IMG/VR virus record: IMGVR_UViG_3300030329_003676
Span: 1-41,002 of that record
Reading direction: 5' to 3' (one strand)
DNA: 41,002 nucleotides
Source of the DNA: a virus
Shown here: positions 18,301 to 24,422 of the stretch, piece after piece
Layout: each line of letters starts with the position of its first letter
Numbering within the stretch: the stretch's first letter is position 1
The notes under the pieces: generated by a model
Seen by the model: only the letters and a program-made list of their open reading frames with translations
Told to the model about the DNA's origin: nothing
Databases searched by the model: none
Made by a program: the position numbers and the translations under genes

Positions 18301-18417
18301 TTGTTCTCCTAAAGGTGTATTAAAGAAATCTTGATAAGATTTGAATTTTGCAGAAACTTTATCTATTGCTGCCAACATATCCCTTTCATGGAAAGGGTCA
18401 TCAAATAATATAGGCAT
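12394..18417 (-). CDS. Giant 2007-residue virion protein, probable internal/ejection protein
   Basis: This single uninterrupted 6-kb reading frame lies between portal and capsid genes, with AGGAGC 7 nt before the ATG. The composition is mixed helical, basic and aromatic-rich. Many short conserved-looking segments are seen, such as HFFAGRHHKFGGHRF, RNKLSREMFKKGRSL, ARFAAGALDSMFTHPIHY and ISDITRNIFPFPEIWFEV near residue 1430. I see no lysozyme, protease, kinase or ADP-ribosyltransferase signature. Proteins of this size near head genes are usually a tape measure, a virion RNA polymerase or an inner-core ejection protein. The position upstream of the capsid genes and the lack of a long coiled coil argue against a tape measure, and no polymerase motifs are evident. 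An ejection role is inference. Confidence 0.65.
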   Translation of the reverse strand: MPILFDDPFHERDMLAAIDKVSAKFKSYQDFFNTPLGEQKGLNIIETTTAFPGFGKTLATNIGMYVDNPTQSKAVQDLNEENSLSRVSEEAALWKELSEKHNAWGDEWEMNMAIAPIEFWTGGLARPGKDGVYKSRHGRQNLENVKFGDIQYGVWASQAWDALMQNFGGQGKWSALAPLPGFKMGRSQAYVRDLILYDFKRMFGATPKQAQNELSIDVRYTQVDNIGEFKSVGGQLRKYVDMFQEAHDAGGQTIFNAMWKEMYAGRPINFNRDHWMRMVTLAPEKDPRYQDLVTSYGYTPEEARKIFYKYVGRPLKAPDVDGEIHYTSLDNPSRIHFFAGRHHKFGGHRFKFTLGFNQNRQKAVYDSGEEPLLLYSPGRYQASFVAPVGTKAFRNISGTVDFYHSIAGEVIGSKGAKGAANLFKNLRRINPALNAVDKSIDFSRGRKIIGNNPEGLADDVLDEVGDAVDGGLPGDITEEFMDPNTGLWKQLRTKHRNYRTSTKERREYSFFGKVPMLFRETKDDIISTPFQMEFYQSLVDAAKKFNRAELTSFIKSNPQLRNLHDDVLTKIERYAVEGNINKLKDIHGKLIDTGVTVSGGTKVTFQGKMLPKGAAFFRNKLSREMFKKGRSLADVPNPNSLQRATSRVLMAVGNEKAAYKSLGGHLGRGLRIGQHVTGRTIGLGLASLRLGPKALGSLMHPVKSIEAIDKKYFKLYLPDNPGVTVIDNADEAVKRKINYDVVKEELAKLNIFDVEPSIPFEQYLGFSSNLYSNTNPYMRSLLSPVPDYGIKGLNKNTAMEQLVSHMTVAGYSANAIGKRVHQFRNLDFRKKYKVSEFMIKQAEMDIAMVKRIKGKEAGDRLAEEVAKQFGKQDELKDLTAYFIRGSDESAEAMAHPGNHFSGVERSVIPGRKEDWIFDSGTGHLLSEFAENVQGFVDYRLIRRALGPLYTNSASQKGMFVNAAKTFASPFKAFGSWGNYHRLWWKQDSLVTPEFTGLLHTQKLSSDALTILGDYYTRRVFKPIVLLRIAFLSRVFLEEQARFAAGALDSMFTHPIHYIQWVQSGKVARKKAIDAGKIVDGELKLLSKAELDSVKLMQSYEHFEAVQKTFSIAGLQGRDGKAARALNFRRVRKGHDNYVEALRFELLQLRNDPLSRAVARWGYGSKELNTFVSSPQGKKILEDIANWGGKKWHPVMYDKDFLDQYLQSIEARIRIKTGGSLSKTEYFKNPKIEGRYRYNITNSDGLGDVDLRRFISDGDLRDVNTGKLKTFIPEDVTKGDLTRGRPSTWGNKRNLDEMLSEYVSKTGRDLDMGDLKFATEIEDAKALGKKYDAAVNYAFNYLMTKPIGYLNRSVAFKQYRYQYLISNWADIQKPARTRFIDEATELNVPSKIIDELEYLSDTVAVNKGAMDFTLANNSSKAFGLAGTKNLLYDTSKKHLISDITRNIFPFPEIWFEVATTWGKLIAEKPYMLRQAHVGIRAGENWMTDGSTERGEGWIAPNPQNPNEKMFVWPFSGFLSSLVYGGQGVNEKAIENLDPNQPEQWTETMVASKAYLSGVNLLGQGFVPGPNPMVGFALDLLVPTEGWRPEIKETLFGGFLPPEGEEGLKSIFGGVIPVPPWFKKILAAIGPDSEESDYYNYEFEQMRAASTIQVYRYGMITGQNRKLYEAGELDIYLDEIDRNWRKDDPDINAKVDEAFLLYSKRKAKQLFFFQSLAQFMLPTGFTPTYYVKDVPGNYWAASVLADEYRKILIENENRDTDAAEDFINMYGLEHGWLTAPAKVSKAGRENYSYRVLKWKEENKELISELKLTSWLVLPENPAELRASWDLQPEKTQLTPDEFRRHVNDTIGYFRYQNWINQLENLNLNSRQMVVAKRFMRDELILNLPGFQEGDWGLPENVSSQDMFYEMRTKWLKNKTVMSMDTGKGFERMLNEWVQFEEVSMQLSPTQSKDWWLTSTKEEAVFMRMMMNQLAQEIIRDYPEFYHVWTSVMLKLFRDDKELLMDMADE

Positions 18418-18833
18418 TAAATGCTCCTGGTATTAATTAACTCTGCAATAACTGGATGTGGATTAACTGAATATAAAGCAGATAATAATATATCTACATC
18501 ATCATATAAATCTACTGGTGGTGGTGATTGGCCTGGTCCTACAGGTACTCCATCTGTAATAGGTTGAGCAACATTCTCTGTTGGGGCGAATAAATTAGGT
18601 GTTCCTCCAGCTGTAGATAAAGGTAATGGAGCATTAGCTCCACCACTATCTCCTAATGGAGCAGCTTGTTGCTGTTCTTCAAAAGCTTTGCTTTCACCAT
18701 ATTTTGCATCTGGTAATCGCATGACTGGTTGGTTTCCGTCAGTTCTTTGACTTAACGCACCTGGTCCACTAACTGCATTCTTTCTAGTTGGAGTAGGTTT
18801 TCTATAACCGCCTCTACCACGTTTCTTTGCCAT
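18417..18833 (-). CDS. Basic/proline-rich head protein next to portal
   Basis: This 138-residue protein has a very basic N-terminus (MAKKRGRGGYRKPTPTRK). A disordered middle is rich in Gly, Pro and Ala, with the patterns GPGALSQRTDG, PNLFAPTENVAQPITDGVP and VGPGQSPPP. A short helical C-terminus follows (DILLSALYSVNPHPVIAEL). I recall proteins with the same GPGALSQRTD...FAPTxRPxxPIT layout directly after the portal gene in actinobacterial phages. It may bind DNA or portal inside the head. Its start codon lies inside the end of the upstream 56-codon gene. The family resemblance is from memory. Confidence 0.6.
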   Translation of the reverse strand: MAKKRGRGGYRKPTPTRKNAVSGPGALSQRTDGNQPVMRLPDAKYGESKAFEEQQQAAPLGDSGGANAPLPLSTAGGTPNLFAPTENVAQPITDGVPVGPGQSPPPVDLYDDVDILLSALYSVNPHPVIAELINTRSI

Positions 18834-18984
18834 TTAAGTCCTCGTTTATTAAAATAATGATACCTGGAACTGGTTGGAACATACTAAATGCATAATTATG
18901 GAATGGACTTACACTTGGGTCAAGTGTGTCGTATACTCCATATTCATTATCTATAATATCCCAAAAGTCTTTATCTTCTTCCAT
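18814..18984 (-). CDS. Small acidic protein after the portal gene
   Basis: A 56-residue frame starts at the ATG complementary to 18982-18984, TAATG-coupled to the portal stop, and ends 20 nt inside the next gene. The product starts with an acidic helix (MEEDKDFWDIIDNEYGVYD), then has a Pro/Phe-rich segment and a hydrophobic strand (PGIIILINEDL). It fills what would otherwise be a 150-nt gap in a tightly packed operon, and the double overlap supports expression. Function is unknown. Confidence 0.55.
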   Translation of the reverse strand: MEEDKDFWDIIDNEYGVYDTLDPSVSPFHNYAFSMFQPVPGIIILINEDLNGKETW

Positions 18985-20774
18985 TAGACACCTCCAAATG
19001 CTTGTGCCATAGAAGGCGGGCCTTGTTCTGCAACCATTTGTTGTTGCTGTTGTGCAATCATTGCTTCTTCTTCAGGAGACATCTGAGGCTCCTGTGGAGT
19101 ATAGAACATTCTTAAAATCTCTGTCATCTCTGCTGGGTATTCATATATTGCTATAACAGCCATAGTTGCTGATGGGTCTCCTTGAGCACTTCTAGCAAGT
19201 ACCGATTCAAATAAAACATTCTCAGCTTTATTCTTTCTAATACGTTCTTGTACCTTAGCTATATTCTCAAGACCATCAATATTATCTTGTAGAGTTTCTA
19301 CATCTATAACTCCAGCTTGAAGTAACTGTAATCCTGTAACAATCTTCTGTGGTTCATCGAAACCAGCCATTACTCCATAAATACGTCTTGTTCTATAGTC
19401 TCCTCCGATATCATTTATTGGACTATAGTTCTCTGCGAAAGCAGTTCCTCCATAGAAACCCTGTATAGGTTTTTTACTTAATTCAGGTATCTGTATAGCA
19501 AGTAATGTATCTAGTTCTAATCTCTTTTCATCCATCTTCTGTAAACCATGTCTAATGATTTCTCTATATTCATTAATCATTAATGACATTGTGCTATTCA
19601 ATTCATTAAGTCCTGCCCCTGTAACAAAGGAGTTTGGAGATTGAGAGTCATCAGTTACTGGATAACCACCAACCATTCTAAGTTGTCTCTCTAATCTATC
19701 TACTTGTTGAAAGAGCTGGTAAGGAATATTGTTTTGTGGCTTACTTACTTGAGTACCAGGAGCAAGATAGTTAATTGCAAATCTACCTTTTCTATACTGA
19801 CCTGATTCAAGTTCACCAGATATGTTAGTCTCAGTAAATACTGAGTCTTCCATAGCTATAGCTGACATAATATTAATCTTCGCCATCATAGCCATTAAAC
19901 CAATCACATGGTCATACTGTCCTTTGAGTTCATCAAAGGAAACTCTCTTCATAAAAACAAATGGTGGAGTACTTAAGAAGTTAGGTATAAAATCAAGAAT
20001 CATATTCTTTTCAGGGAATACAATATAAGTTCCACCTAAGTCATAGTATTCAATTATTCTTACACCCTGACCTGTATTATCTTCCCAGTTATTTTGTTTT
20101 TCATTCTCATAAGTCTGCCCAAGACCACCTGCACCAAAAGCTGCTTCTTGTTGATTATCATCTTCATCTACCTTCAAAATCTCTTTAGCGAACTCTGGAT
20201 AGATTTGAGCTAGTTTATATCTAGGTACTCTTCTAAGTACAGCTAGTTCCCTTGGTTCTTGGTCTGGTCCAAAGTTTCCAGGAAATGTATCATAAGGGTC
20301 TCTTAGTTCTGCTGTAGGATATATATAACCATTTTTGTCAGTATTAGTTGTTATAATCCAAGCAGCATATCCATAACCAGGTAACCATCTAGCAACCTGT
20401 GCTAATTGTAAATTAAGATTTTGTTTCTCATCATAACTAGTAACAATACGTTCTAATCTCTCTGCTCTTACCTTTGCTCTATCAGAAGTATTATGATTTA
20501 ATATATCTACTTTTACTTGAGGTACTCCTGATATCTTTTGAGCTAATCTATCTATACCAGACTGAAGCATATTAGGTGCTGGTAAAAGGTCTGCATCTGT
20601 AGTCTCCATCTTGTTTCCAAGTAAAGCCTTCATACCATCAGCACCACCATTGAGTATTGCTTTTATCCTAGCTTTCTGTACTTGCCTATGTTTAGTAGGC
20701 TTGCCTGTTACAAGTTGAGTTGCATTGTCAACTATCTCTTTATAGTTCTTTATATCTAGGTTCTCTATCCCCAC
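18984..20774 (-). CDS. Portal protein
   Basis: This 596-residue protein is encoded directly after the terminase, overlapping it by 10 nt and starting with GTG (GAGG 6 nt upstream). Features of portal proteins visible here are an N-terminal helical region with many Lys/Arg, the pattern RAERLERIVTSYDEKQNLN followed by WLPGYGYAAWIITTN (wing strand region), a DPYDTFPG loop, and a long helical stem region (LNSTMSLMINEYREIIRHGL, MDEKRLELDTLLAIQ). The C-terminus is Gln/Met-rich (EEEAMIAQQQQQMVAEQ), as in many portal barrels. It should form the dodecameric DNA gate at one capsid vertex. The call is firm on gene order and size; the precise portal family is not assigned. Confidence 0.8.
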   Translation of the reverse strand: MGIENLDIKNYKEIVDNATQLVTGKPTKHRQVQKARIKAILNGGADGMKALLGNKMETTDADLLPAPNMLQSGIDRLAQKISGVPQVKVDILNHNTSDRAKVRAERLERIVTSYDEKQNLNLQLAQVARWLPGYGYAAWIITTNTDKNGYIYPTAELRDPYDTFPGNFGPDQEPRELAVLRRVPRYKLAQIYPEFAKEILKVDEDDNQQEAAFGAGGLGQTYENEKQNNWEDNTGQGVRIIEYYDLGGTYIVFPEKNMILDFIPNFLSTPPFVFMKRVSFDELKGQYDHVIGLMAMMAKINIMSAIAMEDSVFTETNISGELESGQYRKGRFAINYLAPGTQVSKPQNNIPYQLFQQVDRLERQLRMVGGYPVTDDSQSPNSFVTGAGLNELNSTMSLMINEYREIIRHGLQKMDEKRLELDTLLAIQIPELSKKPIQGFYGGTAFAENYSPINDIGGDYRTRRIYGVMAGFDEPQKIVTGLQLLQAGVIDVETLQDNIDGLENIAKVQERIRKNKAENVLFESVLARSAQGDPSATMAVIAIYEYPAEMTEILRMFYTPQEPQMSPEEEAMIAQQQQQMVAEQGPPSMAQAFGGV

Positions 20775-22672
20775 GGTGCCTCATTTGTCATATCGTAATC
20801 ATACTCCTGGAAGCTAGCGTCATAGTCTAGACCCATGTTCGCAGCTTGCTCTTTATTCATTCTTCTAAAAACTTTCATTGGAAACCATCCTGCCATAACT
20901 ATATCAGTTTTTTCCTTATTTCGCTGAGAAACAGGCTTTCCATCAAAATACAATAATTGTGTTCTATAAGCATTAACTTTAGCAAGACTTTCAGAATTTC
21001 CTGTAGGTAAATAGATTTTATTATTTTCAAAGAGATTAGCCATAGAACCTACACCATACATAGGGTCGTGTTTATTTTTTCCAGTAACATGCCCCTGCAT
21101 AGTTATTCCACTTCTTAAAACAAATTCTTTTATCTTATCATCTTGTCGTATAGCAGATTGAAATCCATTCTCTTCAATAACCCAATGTTGTAAATCATAT
21201 TTATGATACCAGTCAGACATAATCTGTAGTGCATGCTTCACTCCCCCACCCTGCCTATTCTCTAGGTCTATAAGGAATAACTCACCTCTATAGGCATTTA
21301 TTCCCCATAGTACTGCAGCTTGATATCCAGAACTAGCTGGGTCAAGTCCTGCAACTAAATGTAAGCTGCCTGGTATCTGCCCAATTACTAGGTCTGGTCT
21401 CATACACTTATCAATCATGTCAATAGAAAAGATTTGTGTGCCTTCTACAAAGGCTTGGTTGTAATAAACCATTTCGTATATCTGCCTACCACCTGTTGTC
21501 TCTGCTGCCTGTTGCCTAGACATTAACCATCTCATAGTTCTCTTAGAAGGCCAGAGTAAACAATCTTGATGTTCATCAACTAAGTGGTCAGGGATAGTAC
21601 ATTCTACTTTATGTGCTGTCTCAACAATAGATTCGAAACTATCGTTTGCTAATAAGTGATGATATAAATCATCTGAGTGTTGTCTTGAACCTATAACTAC
21701 TACTGCCGTATGTTCCTCTTTACGGCTCGATAGAGTAGTCGTCCACCATTGCCTAGTGTTCTCCCTAGCACCAGGTTGCATAGTCGTTTGATGGTCTTCA
21801 ATGTCGTCTGCAATAATAAGGTCACAATCTCTCGATAAGATTTTGCCACCTTTCCCAACAGCCACCATTGTAGGAGACTTAATCCCTGGGACGGTTCTTG
21901 TGCCAACAGTGAATTGATTCTGCGACCAGTTCTTACCAGACCTGTTATCGGGTTTAAAGTTCTTCCCTGGAGCACAAAAGTCTTCTTGTAGTCTTTCATT
22001 CTGTTCAAGATGGTCAAGTACTGAACTGACAGCATTCTTCGCAATGTCTTCATTCCCACCTACCCACATAATTCGGATGTTTGGATTTAACATTATCTGG
22101 TAGACAGCAAAGTGTATTAATAGTTCTGTCTTTCCATGTCTTGGGGGACTTAATATTAATAATTCGTTTCCTTCATCTATTGCTTTAAGTATACTACTAA
22201 TCCAGTTTTCGTGAAAATCTGCAGTTTCATACTTCTCCCCAGTCTCTGTCGCGAAATACTTAGAGCGAAAGCTAGAAAAATTTTCTAAATTTGATTTAGT
22301 ATCATCAGATAACTCCCAGCCTTCGGCTGCAACTTCCGTTTGAATATCTATCTTGTATGCAGCGAGCATGCGAGAGACAGTTGCTGAACTGGTGTCCAAC
22401 ACTGCTGCTACCCCCGCAACGTTTATATCTCCGTTAGCTAGGGATTCTGCATATAAAGCTCTAAATTCGTCATAGTGTTTGCCTCTACGTACACTTGCGT
22501 AGTCGCCTTCTTCAGCTTTGAAGTCTTGATTGATAGGTTTCTCCTCAACCTTCTGGTTATGTCTCTTGGTTTGAGCCCAGGTTCTTTTATTACATTGTTC
22601 AGAACAGAACTTACGTTGCTTCCCTGTTAAGCGTTTCCTACAATTAGGAGCTGTACATATCAAATTTGGCAT
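20765..22672 (-). CDS. terL: Terminase large subunit with N-terminal zinc finger and HTH
   Basis: This 635-residue protein is the ATP-driven DNA packaging motor and headful/cos nuclease. Residues 6-27 carry Cys6, Cys11, Cys23 and Cys27, a treble-clef-like zinc finger. Residues 83-105 form a helix-turn-helix (VAAVLDTSSATVSRMLAAYK). The ATPase domain has a Walker A at 175-183 (SPPRHGKTE) and Walker B at 284-290 with D289/D290 followed by E292. The C-terminal nuclease domain begins near residue 430 (VAGLDPASSGYQAAVLWG), with a further acidic motif (WVIEENGFQSAI). No separate small terminase is seen, so the N-terminal DNA-binding modules may supply site recognition. It is the first gene of the late operon, behind a good promoter. 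Confidence 0.92.
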   Translation of the reverse strand: MPNLICTAPNCRKRLTGKQRKFCSEQCNKRTWAQTKRHNQKVEEKPINQDFKAEEGDYASVRRGKHYDEFRALYAESLANGDINVAGVAAVLDTSSATVSRMLAAYKIDIQTEVAAEGWELSDDTKSNLENFSSFRSKYFATETGEKYETADFHENWISSILKAIDEGNELLILSPPRHGKTELLIHFAVYQIMLNPNIRIMWVGGNEDIAKNAVSSVLDHLEQNERLQEDFCAPGKNFKPDNRSGKNWSQNQFTVGTRTVPGIKSPTMVAVGKGGKILSRDCDLIIADDIEDHQTTMQPGARENTRQWWTTTLSSRKEEHTAVVVIGSRQHSDDLYHHLLANDSFESIVETAHKVECTIPDHLVDEHQDCLLWPSKRTMRWLMSRQQAAETTGGRQIYEMVYYNQAFVEGTQIFSIDMIDKCMRPDLVIGQIPGSLHLVAGLDPASSGYQAAVLWGINAYRGELFLIDLENRQGGGVKHALQIMSDWYHKYDLQHWVIEENGFQSAIRQDDKIKEFVLRSGITMQGHVTGKNKHDPMYGVGSMANLFENNKIYLPTGNSESLAKVNAYRTQLLYFDGKPVSQRNKEKTDIVMAGWFPMKVFRRMNKEQAANMGLDYDASFQEYDYDMTNEAPWG

Positions 22673-22701
22673 AAAGTCTAAACCTTCGTAGATTGTTGCG
22701 T

Positions 22702-22738
22702 AGATTTTATTATAGTGCTATTGTACTCTATATTACAA
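22702..22738 (-). promoter_or_regulatory. Promoter for terminase/late operon
   Basis: On the minus strand TTGTAA (complement of 22733-22738) and a perfect TATAAT (complement of 22709-22714) are spaced by 18 nt, placing the start near 22702, about 30 nt before the terminase ATG at 22672. This is a sigma-70-like promoter directed into the late operon. The same gap also separates it from the oppositely directed early genes. Confidence 0.55.
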
Positions 22739-22888
22739 ATATTAGGAGTCATTAAACAGTCACAGGTAAAGGGGCCATCGGGGGGCCAAAAGCTTAGAAT
22801 CGGTAGTACGATACAGCAGTAACACAAACTAAGTACCCAAGAACTGTCCAAAATTCTTAATCAACCTTCTCTATATAGGTAGCCCGCT
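22739..22888. other. Gene-free divergent region with a G+C-rich tract (candidate packaging site)
   Basis: No reading frame is supported here. The notable content is a 17-base G+C-rich tract at 22771-22787 (GGGGCCATCGGGGGGCC), which contains GGCC inverted around ATCGGGG and stands out in very AT-rich DNA. Cohesive-end and packaging sites often lie beside the terminase gene and are G+C-rich in actinophages, so this is a candidate cos/pac site. Nothing in the sequence proves it. The rest contains only short repeats. Confidence 0.3.
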
Positions 22889-23074
22889 ATGTCCAAGAAA
22901 GCCAATCCCTACTTACGTTATATAGAATTACCATCATATTTTTTTCTACATACGTTATATATACTTGACACTCAGATTGATATAGGTAAGTCAAAGAAAC
23001 CAGCAGAGCTGGAACCAGACAAGCTGGTTACTTACCTAATCAAAGCCAAGCAGAGCTTGTCTAATATGGAATAG
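22889..23074 (+). CDS. Possible small early protein
   Basis: This 61-codon frame (MSKKANPYLRYIELPSY...) is the first plus-strand frame right of the terminase. The N-terminal part is aromatic-rich and hydrophobic (FFLHTLYILD). The C-terminal half is charged and helical (KKPAELEPDKLVTYLIKAKQ), resembling a protein-protein helix. The only upstream ribosome-like site is AGGTAG, 7-9 nt before the ATG. Its stop lies in the left arm of a 13-bp inverted repeat. Coding is plausible from composition, but the weak start site leaves doubt. Confidence 0.45.
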   Translation: MSKKANPYLRYIELPSYFFLHTLYILDTQIDIGKSKKPAELEPDKLVTYLIKAKQSLSNME

Positions 23075-23144
23075 AAAGGAATGGTTAAAATATACCATGG
23101 TATAAATTAAAATAGACACCATATAGTTTAATTCTATTCCATAT
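23064..23144 (+). promoter_or_regulatory. 13-bp stem enclosing a 14-base palindrome
   Basis: ATATGGAATAGAA (23064-23076) is perfectly complementary to 23132-23144. The enclosed segment contains the perfect palindrome TATACCATGGTATA (23091-23104). As RNA this is a long stem with an internal hairpin. As DNA, the palindrome is a possible operator for a dimeric repressor. It lies just downstream of the first early frame. Confidence 0.4.
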
Positions 23145-23274
23145 ATCTGAGTATGTAACAATATACTAATACACTATTCATAGTGTCTTATCCTGAATAA
23201 GTTGATACTTATAAGTTGTACCAGTCTCATTAATTTCCTCAACTGTATGTTTGATACAGTCCTTTTAAGTAATT
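23145..23274 (+). other. Gene-free AT-rich spacer with small hairpins
   Basis: No gene is supported. A 7-bp hairpin ACTGTAT-gtttg-ATACAGT at 23242-23260 is followed by CCTTTTAAG, a weak terminator-like arrangement. CACTAT-tc-ATAGTG near 23190 is a short near-palindrome. Confidence 0.3.
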
Positions 23275-23333
23275 ATATATTGTTGGATTTCATAATCCCC
23301 TCAGGGATTTAAGAATGAAATCCTAACAATATA
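23275..23333 (+). promoter_or_regulatory. Nested hairpin upstream of zinc-ribbon gene
   Basis: A long outer stem (TATATTGTTGGATTTC against GAAATCCTAACAATATA, one bulged T) encloses an inner hairpin AATCCC-ctca-GGGATT. It ends 17 nt before the AGGAGG site of the next gene. It is the first of a series of nested hairpins with a CCC/GGG inner core that precede small early genes. It is probably an RNA-processing or translation-control element. Confidence 0.5.
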
Positions 23334-23362
23334 AGAATAATTACATAAAAAGGAGGTGTATC

Positions 23363-23533
23363 TTGGCTGAAGCCAAAACATACACTTGTCGGAAATGTAA
23401 TTCCACTAAAAAGCTAGGTACAAACTTTAAGTATCTAACTTCTTTCTTTAGCAAGAAGTTTCAGGACTTCGACACTATTGAAAAGTGGAGTTCCGACTTG
23501 TGTTCCCCTTGCGGGGAAAAACTAGTAGCATAA
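23363..23533 (+). CDS. Tiny zinc-ribbon protein
   Basis: A 56-residue frame starts with TTG (23363-23365) five nt after a perfect AGGAGGT, the strongest ribosome site of the early region. Cys9-x2-Cys12 and Cys47-x2-Cys50 are spaced as in a zinc ribbon. Between them is an aromatic/lysine-rich segment (KYLTSFFSKKFQDFDTIEKW). Small phage zinc ribbons often bind host RNA polymerase or nucleic acid; which applies here is unknown. A TTCCCC-ttgc-GGGGAA hairpin lies inside the 3' part of the coding region, across the second CxxC. Confidence 0.65.
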   Translation: MAEAKTYTCRKCNSTKKLGTNFKYLTSFFSKKFQDFDTIEKWSSDLCSPCGEKLVA

Positions 23534-23606
23534 ACTACTAGTTCAAGTCTATTGAATAAGTTCGGAGTTGGTGTAACTTGGCAACAGAATACACAGCTTA
23601 CCTAGT

Positions 23607-23655
23607 CAGTATTGTTCCCCTTATTCAGGGGAACATACTGCTTTTTTTAATTTTA
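23607..23655 (+). terminator. Intrinsic terminator
   Basis: CAGTAT-t-GTTCCCC (23607-23620) pairs with GGGGAAC-ATACTG (23628-23640), a 13-bp stem with one bulge and a 7-nt loop. It is followed directly by CTTTTTTTAATTTT. This is a classical rho-independent terminator for the plus-strand transcript that carries the zinc-ribbon gene, and the clearest terminator in the window. Confidence 0.8.
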
Positions 23656-23710
23656 GTAAGATGTAATAAATAACAAACGAATAAACTGTATAACGACATA
23701 GTCACGCTAT

Positions 23711-23750
23711 ATAATTGGGGCTTTCCCTCTGGGGAAAGTTCCCCAATTAT
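23711..23750 (+). promoter_or_regulatory. TTTCCC/GGGAAA-core hairpin, copy 1
   Basis: ATAATTGGGG (23711-23720) pairs perfectly with 23741-23750. Inside it CTTTCCC pairs with GGGAAAG around a TCTG loop, a 17-bp two-part stem. It ends 16 nt before an ATG with AAGGAG between. The inner core is shared with the copies at 23914, 24062 and 24423, while the outer arms are different yet still complementary. Confidence 0.6.
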
Positions 23751-23766
23751 ACTAAGGAGCGTGATT

Positions 23767-23907
23767 ATGGATACTGTAGTCGACGATTGTGATTGTAAGG
23801 TATTGGATAAGAAATACCAAATACGATTTGCGACTGAACGAAACGGAGTTCAAGGATACATATGTGACTTTGACACATTTCATTCTTGGGACTTTTACGA
23901 TAAATAA
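23767..23907 (+). CDS. Small unknown protein
   Basis: This 46-residue protein (MDTVVDDCDCKVLDKKYQIR...) has AAGGAG 8 nt before the ATG and is flanked on both sides by core hairpins. It contains a Cys-x-Cys pair near the start and a third Cys in YICDFDTF, so metal binding is possible but unproven. It ends FHSWDFYDK. The strong ribosome site supports expression. Function is unknown. Confidence 0.6.
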   Translation: MDTVVDDCDCKVLDKKYQIRFATERNGVQGYICDFDTFHSWDFYDK

Positions 23908-23913
23908 TATTAT

Positions 23914-23953
23914 TTAAAGAGGGATTTCCCTTAGGGGAAATTTCCCTCTTTAA
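23914..23953 (+). promoter_or_regulatory. TTTCCC/GGGAAA-core hairpin, copy 2
   Basis: TTAAAGAGGGA (23914-23924) pairs with 23943-23953 (11 bp). TTTCCC (23925-23930) pairs with GGGAAA (23935-23940) around TTAG. The stem ends 11 nt before the ATG at 23965. The outer arm differs in sequence from the neighbouring copies but is fully compensated. Confidence 0.6.
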
Positions 23954-23964
23954 GAAAGGTTATT

Positions 23965-24060
23965 ATGAAATTAAAAGATGTACGAAAAGGTAAAAAATTA
24001 AGTTATATTTATTATATTTATATATATAAATATCTATGGAGAATAATAGATAAAATTTGA
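23965..24060 (+). CDS. Tiny lysine/tyrosine-rich peptide
   Basis: This 31-residue frame (MKLKDVRKGKKLSYIYYIY...) has AAGAAAGG 6 nt before the ATG. A basic N-terminal half is followed by a Tyr/Ile-rich run that could be a strand or a short membrane-seeking helix, ending WRIIDKI. It sits between two core hairpins, like its neighbours. A real gene is plausible because the hairpin/ribosome-site/ORF layout repeats, but the codon content is extremely AT-rich. Function is unknown. Confidence 0.45.
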   Translation: MKLKDVRKGKKLSYIYYIYIYKYLWRIIDKI

Positions 24061-24061
24061 T

Positions 24062-24092
24062 GTCGGCCTTTCCCTTTGGGAAGTTAGCCGAC
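24062..24092 (+). promoter_or_regulatory. TTTCCC/GGGAAG-core hairpin, copy 3
   Basis: GTCGGC (24062-24067) pairs with GCCGAC (24087-24092), enclosing CTTTCCC and GGGAAG around a TTT loop. It follows directly on the stop codon of the 31-codon gene. Unlike the other copies, no convincing gene starts after it; the next ATG opens only five codons. Confidence 0.55.
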
Positions 24093-24177
24093 TTTAATGA
24101 AAGATAATATATAAAACAGTTCCTAGTAGAGTACACACTATAAAATCGGCACGAACAGAACAATATCCAATTATATA

Positions 24178-24260
24178 GTATATATTAGCTAGCACTTAGG
24201 CGGACACCATTAGTTAAACTAAGGTAATTAAAGTTCCAGTAAGTGCTTGCTAATATGTAT
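24178..24260 (+). ncRNA. Long-stem RNA element 1
   Basis: The arms 24178-24198 and 24240-24260 form a 21-bp stem with a single T-T mismatch and two G-U pairs. Inside, ACC-a-TTAGT-taa-ACTAA-GGT (24206-24225) forms a hairpin and GGA/TCC a helper helix. The 5' arm carries TAGCTAGCACTTAGG, similar in layout to the 5' arms of the elements at 25901, 26027 and 27097. It precedes the small gene at 24274 by 13 nt. It could be a leader element of that gene or a processed small RNA. Confidence 0.55.
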
Positions 24261-24273
24261 AAGAAAGGAAAAA

Positions 24274-24420
24274 ATGAAACAAAAACCATTTAATGAATAT
24301 TATTTTGTTTTTATTAATGGACAATTTAAGAAATCCTATGCGAAAGACAACGCAGATAAAAATAAAATAATTAAAACTTATACTTATTTGTATCCTAAAG
24401 AAAAGGTTACAGTTAAATGA
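24274..24420 (+). CDS. Small unknown protein
   Basis: This 48-residue basic protein (MKQKPFNEYYFVFINGQFKK...) has AAAGGAAAAA before the ATG. The pattern of a short strand with aromatic residues, a turn (INGQ), then a Lys/Asp-rich helix (SYAKDNADKNKIIKTY) and a final strand (KEKVTVK) is compact enough to be a folded mini-domain. It is framed by RNA element 1 and a core hairpin. Function is unknown. Confidence 0.55.
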   Translation: MKQKPFNEYYFVFINGQFKKSYAKDNADKNKIIKTYTYLYPKEKVTVK

Positions 24421-24422
24421 AT

